Assembly: GCF_014356525.2 (NCBI RefSeq)
Contig: NC_052506.1
Location: 32,999,774 to 33,063,773 of the forward strand
Source: Nilaparvata lugens
Taxonomy: Eukaryota; Arthropoda; Insecta; Hemiptera; Delphacidae
Direction: 5' to 3'
DNA: 64,000 nt
The notes below the pieces were generated by a model. The model searched no databases. It was not told where the DNA came from and saw only the letters and a program-made list of their open reading frames with translations. Shown piece by piece: positions 33,148 through 45,670 of this stretch. A program made the translations under genes and the position numbers. Within the stretch, counting starts at the first letter, position 1; every line of letters starts with the position of its first letter.

Positions 33148-33400
33148 TCTATATAAATAAAGATCGAGCCTCAAATTTTGACATTCAATAACTTTTTTAT
33201 GTGTGCACCGAATTTGATGATTTTTTTAGTTGTGTTTGTTATGTTCAGGAGCAGGTTTATGGCCTATCAAATTTATGATCCGACTTCAGAACTCTTTCCT
33301 ATGGTTCTTCAAAGTTTACATGTACTCCTCATGGGAGAAGATTTGTGAGCTGGCCATACACAGAAATAAAAATCAGCTGCTATAATCATTGTGTCATCCA
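33148..33400 (+). mobile_element. Possible Helitron-type repeat 5' region
   Basis: Begins TCTATATAAATAAAGATCGA and continues with CACCGAATTTGATGATTTTT and TTCAGGAGCAGGTTTATGGC. Such text resembles the 5' parts of insect Helitron-type elements (5' TC, no inverted ends). No CTRR 3' end with hairpin was found, so this is tentative. Confidence 0.35.
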
Positions 33401-36400
33401 TTGCCTCATTTTCATTTTCAAAGTGATTATAAGCTACAACACAATTCAACAAATCACTTTCTTATTCTGTTATTTGTACACACAAAAAATCACAAAGACC
33501 ATAATATGAATACGGAAATTGTATCCATTTGGGGATATGATAGCCTGAATCACTTTCATGAATTAATATTTTAATAGCATTACCCAGAGGATCATCGGGT
33601 AGAACTGATGCATGACGTCTGATGCATCAAGAAATTACCATTTCTCTTCTTTTGGGTAGAAAGACGAAGGGTTTCGCATTACGATTCAATTTCCTAGATA
33701 TAATTTTCCCCTAGACGGCGCCATCTTATAGGAAAACTTCTCTGCAACAAATATTGTTCTTAAAAAAATGGATAATGTCCATTATCCATTCTATTATTAT
33801 AATTAAGATATCAAATAATAGTCATGGAGAATTTTATTTCTGCCGGGAATACGTTATCAGTTGAAACAATTAGGGGATTTCTCATTTTCAAATCACAAGA
33901 GATTTGTCATCTGCATGGAACAAGTTAGTTTTAGCCGACACTTGGGATTGTTTCGTTTAGTAAATTGCATGCAGAACAAAATAAACATTCAAGGACTGTG
34001 TGAGGGTTTAGGGGGCGAAAAGCATAATTATTAAGAAGGGGGAGTAGGAATAAAAAAGAGGTGGTAATGAAGGATGGAGATTAGGAAGAGGTGGTGGAGG
34101 AGGATCATGCAGGTGGTAAGAAGAGTATACTATAACTTTTAATTGGGAAGCATGTGCTACAAGCAAATTGCGTGTTGTGCATGGCAATAGCGACATGCCA
34201 AGCATTTTAGGGGCCAAGAAGTCATTAGTGGAATTAATGCTGGCCTCCAACAGGCCTGCAGCATACAGAAATTGCTCACATCATTACCAATCTAGTCACA
34301 GCAGGGCAAACTGACCGAAAAGGCATGCTGCTCGTCTCTTTCTCCAATCAGGATATGATGGATTGGTTGGCCTATCATTTGTCCATTTGTAAATTGGTAT
34401 TTGCCAGATCGCGATATTATTTCTCAACTTCAATTTCACGTTCTCATACAGAAAAAGATGAGCTCGCTAAGCACGAATCAATTTTTCCTGAAATAAATAT
34501 TGTTGAACAATTTCTCAATTTCAAGATTTTATTTTATTACTGTGACTTATAATTGGAGTTAGAAACTTGATGAACATTGAATGTTTCATTTTTTTGAGTC
34601 GTTATCACTATTTGTTTCTTTTCGTATTATATGTCTCTCAAATATGGTTCTCAGATTTGGTATACAAATATGGGTATGCATTAGTTAGAATTTGATGAAT
34701 TGTATTATTATTTGACAAATTGTAATCTATGTTACAGTAATAAATGTCACAAATATAATTTTTAACAGTTTTTGCTTGATAATTGAATTTCAGTTTGTAC
34801 TTTAATGAGAATTTGTTAGGTGGGAGTTTTGTTTGACAATAATTTATTACAGTAATATCAATTTTTAATGTATTCATGTATTCAAGGTCACGGTGGAATT
34901 GAATAATTTCTGAACTAGTCATTCTGCTATAAATTCTCTAAAATTTATCATTTAAGGCCCACTGAAAATAGATGTGTCACATATCACACCAATATTGAAT
35001 GTTCAAAGTAACAGTTGATCTATATAAGCACTAAAATAATAAACCTTATTCTGGACCTCTTCCTCACAGACTCTCAGATTAGTAGAAAAACTAAACTAGA
35101 TATAAAAAATTAGACTTACAGTAACTTTTCCTCCCATATCGACATACGAGGCTCGAGATTCTTGCTCAAACTACTGATTCCTATGTCATTTCTTTTGATA
35201 TATTTGTTAGAAGTGGACTCGCTTAAAAATTTTGCTCATATTTTGTCTCTCTGTTTCCCTACCTTCTTCTCACATTCTTCCCTTTTCCGCTCCTGTTCAC
35301 CCTTCATTCCTTCCTTTTGTACCCTCTACCTGCCTCTTACATGTAAAACCATAGTTGGCTAGGGGTTTTTCCTCCTTTCTTTCTTTTCAGCACACCCCAT
35401 CATGAAGCCTGTTTTTTTATTCCATTAGGAATTTCATTTTTTGATTGTTTTGTTTTGTATTTCGATTCAGTTTGTGTATCTTGTGTTGAATTGGATAAAA
35501 CTAATAGAATTTATTGATTAATATTGATTTGCATTGTTATAATAAGTAAATTATTCCATTTATCATAAAAGTTTATTGCAAGGAAAAGCATTGTTTGATA
35601 TTATAAATATTAATAATATTATTACTGTCTCATCATGCTGCAGCATGTACAACAATATTTCAATGACCAATAACATCAGATAACTGTAATAATCATGTTA
35701 CGACTCATGTAATGGTTACAGTCGGGGTGCTAGATAGCGGGCGATATCTCATGAATAATGTAATGAGCGCCTAATTGATGTAACGTGACGTAATTGTAAT
35801 GTGACGGCTCAGTTTGGCAAAATTAACTCAAAACGTTCAAATGAGCGTCTATTTGTTTGTTCAGAATGATTCGTTATCACATCCAATTTATTCATCAGTG
35901 GACTTGAATATTAATTATTATTGTGCTTTCATGAACCAGATATGAGTTGAGGCGTGAATCTCATGAATAGATTCTACAAAAAATATCATTGTTTATAATG
36001 AGCTGTTATCTGTCCATTTCATGTATCGAGCTGTTTTACACGGTTTTTCCAAAAAATAGAAGATAATGATACTTTTGTGCAGTAAAGCTGATGCAGTATT
36101 GGATGGAGTTATTATACTCAATAGAAATGAGTATTTATACATGAGATTGCGGTAAGATAGTAAAGTCATGAGGTAAATTTGAAGTTGAAGATTGGATGAG
36201 AATGACAGTCCAATCAAGAAAGAGGTTGAAGGTGAGACTACACCTACGTATATCATCAAGCTACGGCTACTCTCTCCTGATTGGTCAAGATTTCAAAGCG
36301 TTGCTATTTCTCAATTTTGCCGTTAGATGGCGGAAGGTACAAGGTGACCGTGAAGTGAATTATTTTCGCAGTAGATGGTGGTAGTAACTGAATAACTCTT

Positions 36401-36691
36401 CACATTAGGTTCATAATCATGTACATTTTATACTTACATGTATTTCATGTAAAGTATGTAGCCATACATATTTATAGTAGTAAATTATACAAAAAATATT
36501 GTGTTTTTTGCGTAATCAAGCATAAACTCACGCTTATTGATGTTAATGTTATATGTTACATCTATACAATTATTTATTATTGTTTCTCCAATACAATTTT
36601 CCCGTCTAATAAATCTGACGACTCAACTACCTAACTACTATATAGGATAATGACTAATTTCCAATGAATTGCTACCAAAGTCCTAATGTAA
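33401..36691. other. AT-rich DNA without recognised genes
   Basis: A short purine-rich tract lies at 34010-34110. At 35,690-35,815 a cluster of TGTAATG/TGTAACG-type words stands out. Short frames look accidental. Confidence 0.4.
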
Positions 36692-36788
36692 GAGTAGTCA
36701 GCTGGTTATGAGAATCGGAGATCATTAGAATAATAGCTTGTATGTTATGCAGCAACATGCCCCAGGAGAGTTGTGTGTTCGAATCTCA
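36692..36788 (+). mobile_element. tRNA-derived SINE-like promoter block
   Basis: TAGTCAGCTGGTTATGAGAA resembles a pol III A box with one base lost, and GTGTTCGAATCTC about 80 bases downstream fits a B box. The spacing is longer than in a normal tRNA and cloverleaf pairing is poor, so a SINE head or tRNA pseudogene is more likely than a functional tRNA. Confidence 0.4.
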
Positions 36789-37400
36789 ATCATACCGAGA
36801 TCATACTTAATTGTTTATTCCATCATCTCATCCAATCACCCACGCAGATATAAAAATGTACATGAAAAAATCTTCGGAAAAATTCATTGAAAACATTTAT
36901 AAATTATTACCAGCTATAGTTGGAATATAATTGTTTTTTTTTTCACAGATGGAAATTTCAGTTACTAGTGATTATAATATCTTCATTAAAGACTCGTATA
37001 TTCAGATGAGAAACGATCGTCTTGGATGAGACATCAACTTGATGATGTGAGATAACCAACTAGGATGAGAAACGATCATAAGAACATATTTAATGGATGG
37101 TTTTCCATTACTACACATGTGAATAATGTTTTTACGAGTCTCTCCTCTCCTTGAAAGGAGTTCAGTTCTTGGATTTGAATGGCAGAATACAGCTGCAGCC
37201 TTAAGCCGGTGGCTGAACTCGAGAGCTACTTGGAATAGTCCTTTTGAGCCATTTCGCTCGCTTTTCAACTTAACTGTCAACTTCACTTCTATATTATAAT
37301 ACATGCCACTCTACAGCTCTTCTGCTTCTATATACTATTCATAGCTTTGCATTCAAGCCATGTAGGCTATACTGCATTAATAGGTCTACGCGCGCACTAG
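36789..37400. other. AT-rich DNA, no gene seen
   Basis: Contains short local repeats (GATGAGAAACGATCGT/GATGAGAAACGATCAT at 37004 and 37055) only. Confidence 0.4.
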
Positions 37401-37700
37401 ATTGCTGCTGAATATGGAGAAGAAAAAGAAGAAGAAGAAGAAGAGAAGAAGAAGAAGAAGAAGAAGAAGAAGTGAAAAAAGTAGAAGAAAAATGAAAATG
37501 AGAAGAAGAGAGAGGAGGAAGAGGAAGATGAGAGGGAATAGAAGGACATGGATGTGGTGGTGATGGAGGAGGAGAATGTAATAGAGGAAAGGAGAAGATA
37601 AGGGAGAAGAGGAGAATTATGTTGATGATGGAGAAGGATAATGATAAGATATAGATGAGAATGATGCGGAAGAAGATAAGGAAAATTGAGGAGATGAAGA
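37401..37700. repeat. Purine-rich tract with (GAA)n core
   Basis: GAAGAAGAAG runs at 37415-37472 grade into GGAGGA/GAAGAT words up to about 37700. Similar to, but shorter than, the block at 30.8 kb. Confidence 0.85.
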
Positions 37701-39782
37701 AGAACATATCTCCAGCATTTTAATGATGTTACATAATCATATTATATAGTACCTATATTAGTCATAACATATAGTTACACATTATACTAGATTGATAATT
37801 TATATAGTGTAGTTATTTGTAAATATAACTGAAGCGACATCAAATCCACTTCACATAGATCGGGGTTAATGTATCGTTTCATGGCTCTTAGTGCTGGGAA
37901 ATGTCTTCAACTCACATGCCTACGCATCTTAGAGATCATATCACATATTTCAATAAAATCTTCATAAGATTTTTATCAAGACCCTAGTAGAGGACGACAT
38001 GGGAATTTTGTGTGAATCGTATAATAGCGTTTAACCCCATTACGTGATTGCATCTTCCTCCATCTTCGTTTTTATTCCCTGTTATTCATATCGTATTCAA
38101 GGGTGGTGGATGTTGGATAGTATTTATTTTCAGGCTATATATGTTTTTGTGAGTATGATTTTCTCTATCCATGGAAAAGTGATCTAAAACAATTTCCATA
38201 CAGATCGTTATTGCTTGTTAGCATCGATAAAAAGGAATTTCAGTCCATAATTCCTCTTCTCATGTACATGTTGAAGACCCTAGTTGTAAGAAAATACATA
38301 AATAGTTACATAGTCGTTGTGATTGACTAGGGAATAATTGATTAACAATAATATTCTGTCTGTACAAGATTCCTACTACTGCAAATATTAACAACAAGTG
38401 ACAGCATTTAATTTGGATCTTTGTTTAATAATAATAATTGAATGGATTTTCATTCCTTTATAATAAAACATCAGTTTATTAGTTGGTCTATCAGTCCGCA
38501 AGAGATCCTATTAGACCTCCTATCAATAAAGACTTGAATATTTTTTATCATAGAGGTAGAGATCAGGAGATCCTAGGGTGATCAGGTTTTTTTCTAAATA
38601 CTTAACAAAGGTTATCAAAGGCCTTCATTTCTACGTATTTACACTTATTTGTTATATTTATTTAGCATTAATTTCACATAATATATTATCTATCTAACAT
38701 TGTAGTTTGTAAGTTTACAACTATAAAATGTGCAACAAACTGATATTATTGAGATCGACCTAGATATGAGATACATTACATTCTTCTTCCTCGCGTCCCT
38801 ATGAGATTTCTGAATAGGACAATGACAAAATAGAACAATGACAGTGAGATATCCCCAGCGACGCTTGGCATGTGTCCAGGATTGCATCATCATGTATGTC
38901 TAGCATCAAGCCTGCTGCTCCATTCCATCTTTTTAAAAATATACAGTCGCTATGCGGCAGAGAGCACAACAATACAAGTCGATTAGTGTTTGAAGTTACG
39001 ACTATTTAGTGCGACATTTCAATGCTGATGCTTTTCTGAAGATCCACTGTAATAAGAGCCAGACTTCCCTCTTCCACCCTCCCACCACCCGCCACCCTCA
39101 AAAGCAATATCAAGACCAACTTTAAATGAAAAGCAGAACAAGGCTAGATGTCTCTCTTTTCTGCCGTATCTTTTTTCCCCCTAAACGTTTTCTCTGTGTT
39201 ATTCACAGTCTCCTTAATATTTCCATCCTCATCGAACGTTTTCATAGCATTTCTCTCTTTCTATCACAACATTATGTATCCTTTCCTATTTGACACTATC
39301 ATCTTTGTTACATAGTCTTCTGAGCACGCATTTCTTATGTCTCAATTCACTTAGAGTTCGTAGATATCTTGTAACCCACTCTCCCTAATTACACATTTAT
39401 TTTTGCCCTCCATTTCATATTAACTTTCATTCTTATCTTTATACTTTTGAACCTATTCCTTATCTAATTACTATTCACTTTCTGCCTCTGGTTTTCTTCA
39501 GCTTATTCAATGTTTGTTATTCTCTTTCCATTCCAGTAGATTTTATAAATAAAGATTGCAAACTCTTCTTTTCCACTCTCTTCTGCTCTTCTGTGCTCAT
39601 GGTTCAATGACGAGAAAAATCTCGGTTCCCATAAGGCTGCTGCAATTACAAGCTTTTTCTTGTGACTGAACCATATTATGCTTGTATTATATTATGGAAC
39701 AAATTTTTCAATTTTCACTGATTAGTGCAACGCATTTTTCTCATTTGATGGTTCCCACTCTCTTCCTTTTTATTTTTATTTA
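37701..39782. other. No gene seen; pyrimidine-rich from 39,050 to 39,610
   Basis: 37701-39040 is ordinary AT-rich DNA. 39050-39610 is T/C-rich on the plus strand (TCTCTTTTCTGCC, CATTTCTCTCTTTC). Confidence 0.4.
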
Positions 39783-40299
39783 AATTGGATTATCTTTCTC
39801 AATATAATTGTTAAGATCATTATAAGAGTGAGAAAAAGTGGCAACTGAAATTTTTAAGTGGTCTAATAAGCGAGTTATGGGTTGTTGAATTGCTAAACTC
39901 CATTCTTCTTTCCAGATCATAAACGGTTTCGAATTTTCCAATTTTCCATTGGAGTTTTTTTAATACATTCAGTATATTGGCTTTGTTCTAATATGCGTTT
40001 TTTCGCGATTAATGCCAAAATAAACAAGTTATCGAATTTACAAAAAATGTTACTTCTTATTTATGAACGATATGGGGAATAAAATGTTTTATTTTGAAAA
40101 GATACATTTTTCGAATTTTCAAGAGAAGTTCTAATAATATAATCGAACCCGTTTATGATCTGGAAAGAAAACGGAATCTGGAAAGTTAGCACTTCAACAA
40201 CCCATAACTCGCTAATTAGACCACTTGAATATTTCAGTTGCCACTTTTTCTCACTCTTATAATGATCTTAACAATTATATTGAAAAATATTATCCAATT
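39783..40299. mobile_element. Palindromic MITE-like element with long arms
   Basis: Starts AATTGGATTAT and ends ATAATATCCAATT. The arms of about 150-170 bp are inverted copies: AATTGTTAAGATCATTATAA, GAGTGAGAAAAAGTGGCAAC, GCGAGTTATGGGTTGTTGAA and CCAGATCATAAACGG on the left all recur as complements on the right. Further complementarity (TTCGAATTTTC) continues toward the centre. No coding frame; target duplication not clear. The ORF at 40225-40431 is only a shadow of the right arm. Confidence 0.85.
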
Positions 40300-40432
40300 C
40301 AAATGACAAAGAAAGTGCACCGAACAGCCTTGAATTATGTTGCTACTTTACTTCTAAATCTCAAAACTTCAACTCACTCTTCTTCCCTTTCCACATTGTT
40401 ATTCAGTGAAAATATATTTATCGCAGAATAAC

Positions 40433-40720
40433 AGGTAAACCGTGCTCCACAAGGGTCCAATTGAAAACTTGACAAACTGAAATTTTGACCTACTTAAATA
40501 TTGAAGAATTTAAAAGAGGCCTATAACCATCCTCGGTAAATTAAGAATAATTTAGGAATAATTTAATATTAGATTATACTGACATGTCACCTGTCATTTG
40601 AGTGAAACTCAAATTTTGACGTTTTTGTGATAATTGTGAATAAATAAATAAATTAAGAATCTATATGCAAAATTTGAAATTTTATCAATCAGTCGTGATG
40701 ATGCGTCATTCGTTAATTTC
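40433..40720 (-). repeat. Dispersed repeat R1, copy 2 (inverted, with insertion)
   Basis: Reverse-complement partner of 18336-18530 (shared GGCCTATAACCATCCTCGGT, ATATGCAAAATTT, GTCGTGATGA). It carries an extra 101 bp (40549-40649). Confidence 0.72.
40549..40649 (+). mobile_element. Short retroposed insertion with 11-bp target duplication
   Basis: The insertion is flanked by AAATTAAGAAT (40538-40548 and 40650-40660) and ends in GAATAAATAAAT, a retroposon-like 3' tail. The other R1 copy at 18.4 kb has the uninterrupted site (GGTAATTAAGAATCTAG in the complement), proving an insertion. Probably a 5'-truncated LINE or SINE end. Confidence 0.8.
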
Positions 40721-42329
40721 CTATCTGTTCGTGTTAAAGTCAATTATTTTTCTTGTTATAAATTATATTATAGTTTATTCTCCAGTAGAACTGAATATTA
40801 CTTTCGTTTCTCATTAATCGTTTCTAAATTTGATTTCCCACATGTTCGTTATTAGAAACTAACCATCAATTTCAACCTCTGTATTCACTCATCTTTTATG
40901 CATACATTCTTTTCTTAACTTACTATATTCAGCTCCCACTCAATATTGATCCAATATACTTGCAATAATTTATTCTCCTATCATTTTATTATCTTCTTTA
41001 TCATTCATTGTCTTCTAAAAAATTCAATTCACTCACATGGTCCAAGGTCTAATTCTTCATCTTTCTCTAATTTCACTCTTCTTTTGGTTTTCTTCATCTG
41101 CTATTTTCTTCGTTCCGAATTGTTTCTCTCTCACTTTTCTCTTCAAGTCTTCTTCTCTCATCTCCCTTCCATCTCTCATACACATTTTCAGTACCAGCAT
41201 CTTACTTAGTATTTCTATCTTAGCTTTAGCAGTGCTGTAGTAGTATTTCCATATAAGCTTTTTCTCTCTTCAAGCCTAAGTGACCCTTTTGAAGACTAAA
41301 ACACAAACAAATCCTTTCTCTAATTGATTTCGTTTCTTTCTTCCACTCCACTCTGGAAGTCTCTATTTCCTTCTATGTTTTCTCTTACTCTTTTGTCTTG
41401 CCGTTTTTGTTTTCCATTCCTTTTCCCTCTACCCCTCTACCCAGAAGAACCTTCCACATTATTAATTCATTTCATTTGCCAATGCTGAACTATGAGAAAA
41501 TATTTAGCACTAAGAATTTATTAGATTCTCTAGACGTTTGGTTCAGCTACTAGAAAAACTACTTGGAAATATTTAACCGGATAATTTTATGTAAAGAGGA
41601 TGGAAACGGAATAAAAGCACTATGATTTGAAGTTTTAATTCAATTCAAAGCAATATTTCAATCTGGAGATGAATATTATATCCATTCCTGGGGTGAAAGT
41701 GACTTTTTTGTACAATAAATTGGAGATTTTATTCCTTCAACACGATAATTCAATCTCGAGGCGAATTTTGTATCAAGCTCTTGAGAAAAAGTGAATTTTT
41801 AATTCATTGTGGAGAAAATGCTCTTCACTAAGGATAAGTTATAAGTGCAATTTCGATTGGCTGAAATGTTATACTTTAATGAGATACTTTTGATGGATTT
41901 TTTTCATTTCTCTATCCAATTGTGTTCAGTATCTTAACTCGACAGTCATGTACAGTATTGGAGAAGAAGAACATAGCTCTGAGCTAGAATGGCTCTGAAT
42001 GAATATTAGATTTACGTCAATGATTAAAGTTATGTACCCGTGCTCTTTTGCTTGAAGAAATAAAATCCTTTATAAAACGAGAAACCCTAATTTATTATTG
42101 AGGGAGTTTGAATAGCAATCAATCCAATTATTTCACTTGGAATGCTCACAAGTAGTATATCATGTTAACAATACATTTCTTATAACAACGTCGTGATGTA
42201 AATAGACAATTTATTATGTAATCTATTCAAAACTCAAATTATTAATCAATAATATTCTTGTTTGTTACAGAATACCTAACCAATCAGCAACGTGCAGCAA
42301 CTGATTTGGTGGGGGATTCCTACCAATTT
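40721..42329. other. No gene seen; pyrimidine-rich at 41,030-41,460
   Basis: T/C-rich plus strand with CTTCTTTTGG and TCTCTCTCAC words in 41030-41460, otherwise AT-rich DNA. Confidence 0.4.
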
Positions 42330-43054
42330 TGCACTTCTCCTTTGCCCTCTACTATTTCCCATCCTTCAATTTTCTTGCCTTCCCCTTGCTTCACCCCCTA
42401 CCACTCTTACCTATTCATACGTCTCCTCTTTCTTCTTTAATTTTTTCTACCTTCTTCTTCTTTCTAAATTCTCTCTCACACTATCACTTCCGTTGTCTTC
42501 CTTCTCAACCCACATCATCATATAACTTTCCACAACTATTTCGCATTCACTTCTTATCCTCCTCATCCGAATGTCACTGATATTGCTACCACTTCTAAAT
42601 TTCTAAATTGTTTTCCACAACTACTAACTGATCTTCCTCAATCCACTTACCATATACTTCCTGAAGTTCTGTTCAGATTCCCTTCCAACATCTATCACTT
42701 TTTGTGATTCCCAGGTTTCCAGTTCACATGCCTTTTCACCGTTGCTGTCTGCTCTCCAATCCAACCTCAATTCTTTGAAAATATAGAATTCTGAACTATC
42801 AAATTTTTCCTAAGTTCATTCTTCCTTCTCCTGTCTTACCTCTTCTTTAATTTATTCCCAATTCCTTCCTCTCAATCATCACCTTGTAAATTCCGGTTTT
42901 TGCATTAGACTCAAGCTCCGTTCTTCACTTCTTTCTCTTTACTAAATATTGTTCTTTCCTTGTATCTCCTTCCCATATACCTTTATTCCTATTTTATCAA
43001 TTCTCTCCTGAAGATTGTTCAACCTCTTTAATGCTTCTTCCCTCTTTCTCCTAG
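42330..43054 (+). repeat. Pyrimidine-rich tract upstream of the rdgC-like exon
   Basis: About 700 bases strongly biased to T and C on the plus strand, ending in TTCCCTCTTTCTCCTAG, which would make a good splice acceptor for an exon beginning at 43055. The tract as a whole is far longer than a splice pyrimidine tract and resembles other T/C islands in 39-58 kb. Confidence 0.6.
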
Positions 43055-43103
43055 AATCTATCGTCAACTTTACAGTACTCTGACCTCCTGCTTGTCACTG
43101 AAG

Positions 43104-43148
43104 ATGCAGCTGTCTGCACTGGTCTTATCAGCTGCAGCTGCAATGTGA
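43104..43148 (+). promoter_or_regulatory. Upstream ORF whose stop overlaps the rdgC-like start codon
   Basis: ATG at 43104 opens a 14-codon frame (MQLSALVLSAAAAM) that ends at TGA 43146-43148. The last base of the TGA is the first of the main ATG (TGATG). This arrangement can permit termination-coupled reinitiation and would restrain translation of the longer protein. It assumes that the leader includes 43104. Confidence 0.5.
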
Positions 43149-43376
43149 TGCTGAGGTGCAGCGGCGGCAGCTGCAAGGGGGGCGGGGGCGACTCATCCTC
43201 CTCCGACACCACTTCAACCAGCACATCAGCTGATCAGGAGGCGGCGATGACGTCATCACACCAGGTGCAGCGTCATCATGGCGGTGTGGCCGCGTTTCTG
43301 GCCGCCTTCTCGCCGAGGAACCTCTTCAGGCAGTTCAAGAAGGCGCCCGAGTTCACCATGCCTAAGGCTGAGCGAA
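43148..43376 (+). CDS. rdgC: 5' coding exon of an rdgC/PPEF-type phosphatase
   Basis: From ATG 43148 the exon encodes 76 residues plus one base: a cysteine/glycine/serine-rich start (MLRCSGGSCKGGGG), a long S/T stretch, then VAAFLAAFSPRNLFRQFKK and MPKAER. It ends at a strong donor, GAGCGAA|GTGAGT. The phase (one base) fits the exon at 54959 exactly, giving [11 protein letters not shown]. It is much more GC-rich than its surroundings. The frame is open upstream to a TAG at 43052-43054 that is itself part of an acceptor-like CTCCTAG, so the exon may extend to 43055. The N-terminal part is lineage-specific; cysteines might be lipidated, but this is inference. Confidence 0.72.
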
Positions 43377-43904
43377 GTGAGTAATTCAAAGCATTATAAT
43401 TCTATATTGATCTCTGAAAGATGATGTCGATCATTGTCAAGAAATTAAGAATCACAAGCTAGTACAAATTCACAGGCAACTAACATGATTAACATGATTT
43501 GATCCATTAAAAACAAAATTAGATATTGGAACAGATTTAATTGCATCAACTTCACTCATAATAATTACAATCATTTCAAATTTGTGGGATATTGGGTACG
43601 CACTTTGCGTACAGACTTATGCGCCACGAGCACACGCATTTCGATTTTCATCAGCTGATGTTCAGCTCATTATATATGCATTTGTATAGGAATAGTGAGA
43701 CAGATAAGCATAGCTCAATAAGCATAGCACAATAAGCATAGCATCAGCTGATGGAAACCTAAATGCACATAAGTTTGTGCTCACCTTCAGGGAACATGAT
43801 GCTGATTTTATCTTGTTGCCATCTGCTACTTGAATTTAGTATGAAGTAATCCAACTCTTCAATCAATGGTTAGTCGATAGTTCTATTGTAGTACTTGCCT
43901 TTTT

Positions 43905-45013
43905 ACTGCTATTGGTCGTTATTTACTGCTCCAAGTTAAAATATCTTATCAGCGTATTCTATAGATTAAATAAACTTAAAGACATAGAGATTATTAGAAA
44001 AATATACTTTGCATATGCACACTCCCTCTTCCAATATATTATTGAAGCTTGGGGTGCAGCCTACAACACTCACTGTAAAAAATTGTTCAATCTACAAAAA
44101 GCATATTATAAGAGCCGCCTTAGGGAGACCTAGACTATATCCCAGCAGACTCATATTCAATGAATTGAAAGTACACACACTGCGACAGACCTATGCGAGA
44201 AACATAATCCTATCCATCAATAAAAATAAAGATCAATTTACAATCCACACTACACCATATAATATACGTCTATCTGGAACAAATATGTACAATGTTGACA
44301 GGACAGTTTTATCAGTAAATCGCCATCAAATGTTCTATTATAGCAAAAAATCCTCATCAACAAAATACCAACGTCCTTTATTATCAATAGAATCACTAAA
44401 ACCAAAGCTAAGGAATTAGATAAGTGGGTTCAAGAAATGATTTTCTTCGACTTAGGAATATAAATAAAAAATTTTTACCTCCATTACTTCTAGCCATATG
44501 GACCACCTCATTGTTACTTTTACTTCATTCGATCAAAACAGATTCCATCTTTACCTATTTATTACTTCTCTTTTAATAGCCTATAGGATTAGATTATCAT
44601 TATGACTATTATTACTACATTTATTATGATCATTATATTACATTATTTCACTGAAATCGGGACTATTCACTAGATATGAGTTTTCTACAACGAAAATCAA
44701 TTATTGTTCAATATATTATAATATATTATACCCGAATAAATTCAATAATAATGTATTTTGTTTGGTAATTATATTATTGTCTTACAAATATCTGCATAAT
44801 TTATATCGGCTAGCGCACAAGTTCTTAACTTATGCTAGTCGAGCCACGAATTGATAAAAAAGCTTGATGTTTTGCTTTCTCTATTTACTAATTTGATTGA
44901 CATTTGTGTTTTATTACAGAAATATTATTTTCAAAGTCAAATTGTATTTAGAGGACAATTCATATAATTGTAATGTATTTTATGGCAAATAAATTGATTT
45001 TGATTTTGATTGA
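43905..45013 (+). mobile_element. LINE 3' part (RT C-terminus, TTGATTT tail)
   Basis: A reverse transcriptase C-terminal region runs over two frames: 43912-44133 (KIYFAYAHSLFQYIIEAWGA) and 44070-44419 (HIIRAALGRPRLYPSRLIF and a tyrosine-rich end). The frame changes near 44090. The 3' region is AT-rich and ends in GGCAAATAAATTGATTTTGA with a repeated TTGATTT tail near 44990-45010. The catalytic core is missing (5' truncation). CR1-like or Jockey-like; not certain. Confidence 0.72.
43912..44419 (+). pseudogene. Reverse transcriptase C-terminal fragment with frameshift
   Basis: The segment FQYIIEAWGA followed by KKLFNLQKAYYKSRL is the post-palm region, where one usually sees Y-x-x-xxWG and I-x-x-LQKK-x-x-R. 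A shift near 44090 moves the frame to AALGRPRLYPSRLIFNEL. No palm motif. It ends at 44419. Confidence 0.72.
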
Positions 45014-45670
45014 ATAAATTTTATGGTCGATTATTGATGACAAATTATATTTGTCTCATCCCAAAAAAATGACTTTTCCAACCGTGGACACCCAAATCTT
45101 TTTTGTTTCTATAAATTCAAATCGGAGGTTAATATTTTGTTCTATCTCTTAAAGTAAGTGTGCACTATTTCTCTGCAGTAGCTTGGATTTCATTTGTAAA
45201 TGATTTTCAAATTAAACTTTCAATTTCACACTAAATAACTACACTGGTGAATTATTATAAAAAATAGAATCTATTATCGGATTCTGTTTTCTTGATTATA
45301 GATAATTCTACATTGTAAGATATTTATCGAACCTACTTATATTATTGATTGAGATTGAATACTTTTTAATTGAAATTGTCTATTGATTGTTCTTTTTTAT
45401 TGGAATCGAATCAATTGACGATTTGTCTTTTATGATTAGATTCAACTGAATTCCCCGTCTTCACATTCTGTTTCTGGTCCTACCCATGAAAATACGAATG
45501 GACCAAGTCCTGGGAATGTCATCACAATGAATCTAATTCCAATATTCTTCGTGTTGAGCGATATTAAGCGCTCACATTTTCTGTCGTTAGGTAGTTCTAA
45601 GCTTTTGATGTGATGCAATTTATTTTCTACTGTGTACAATTCATCCCCAGCTGACATGACAATGTGGGGC
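45014..45670. other. AT-rich intron DNA, no feature seen
   Basis: A plain AT-rich stretch; the short minus-strand frame at 45442-45708 is not recognisable. Confidence 0.4.
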
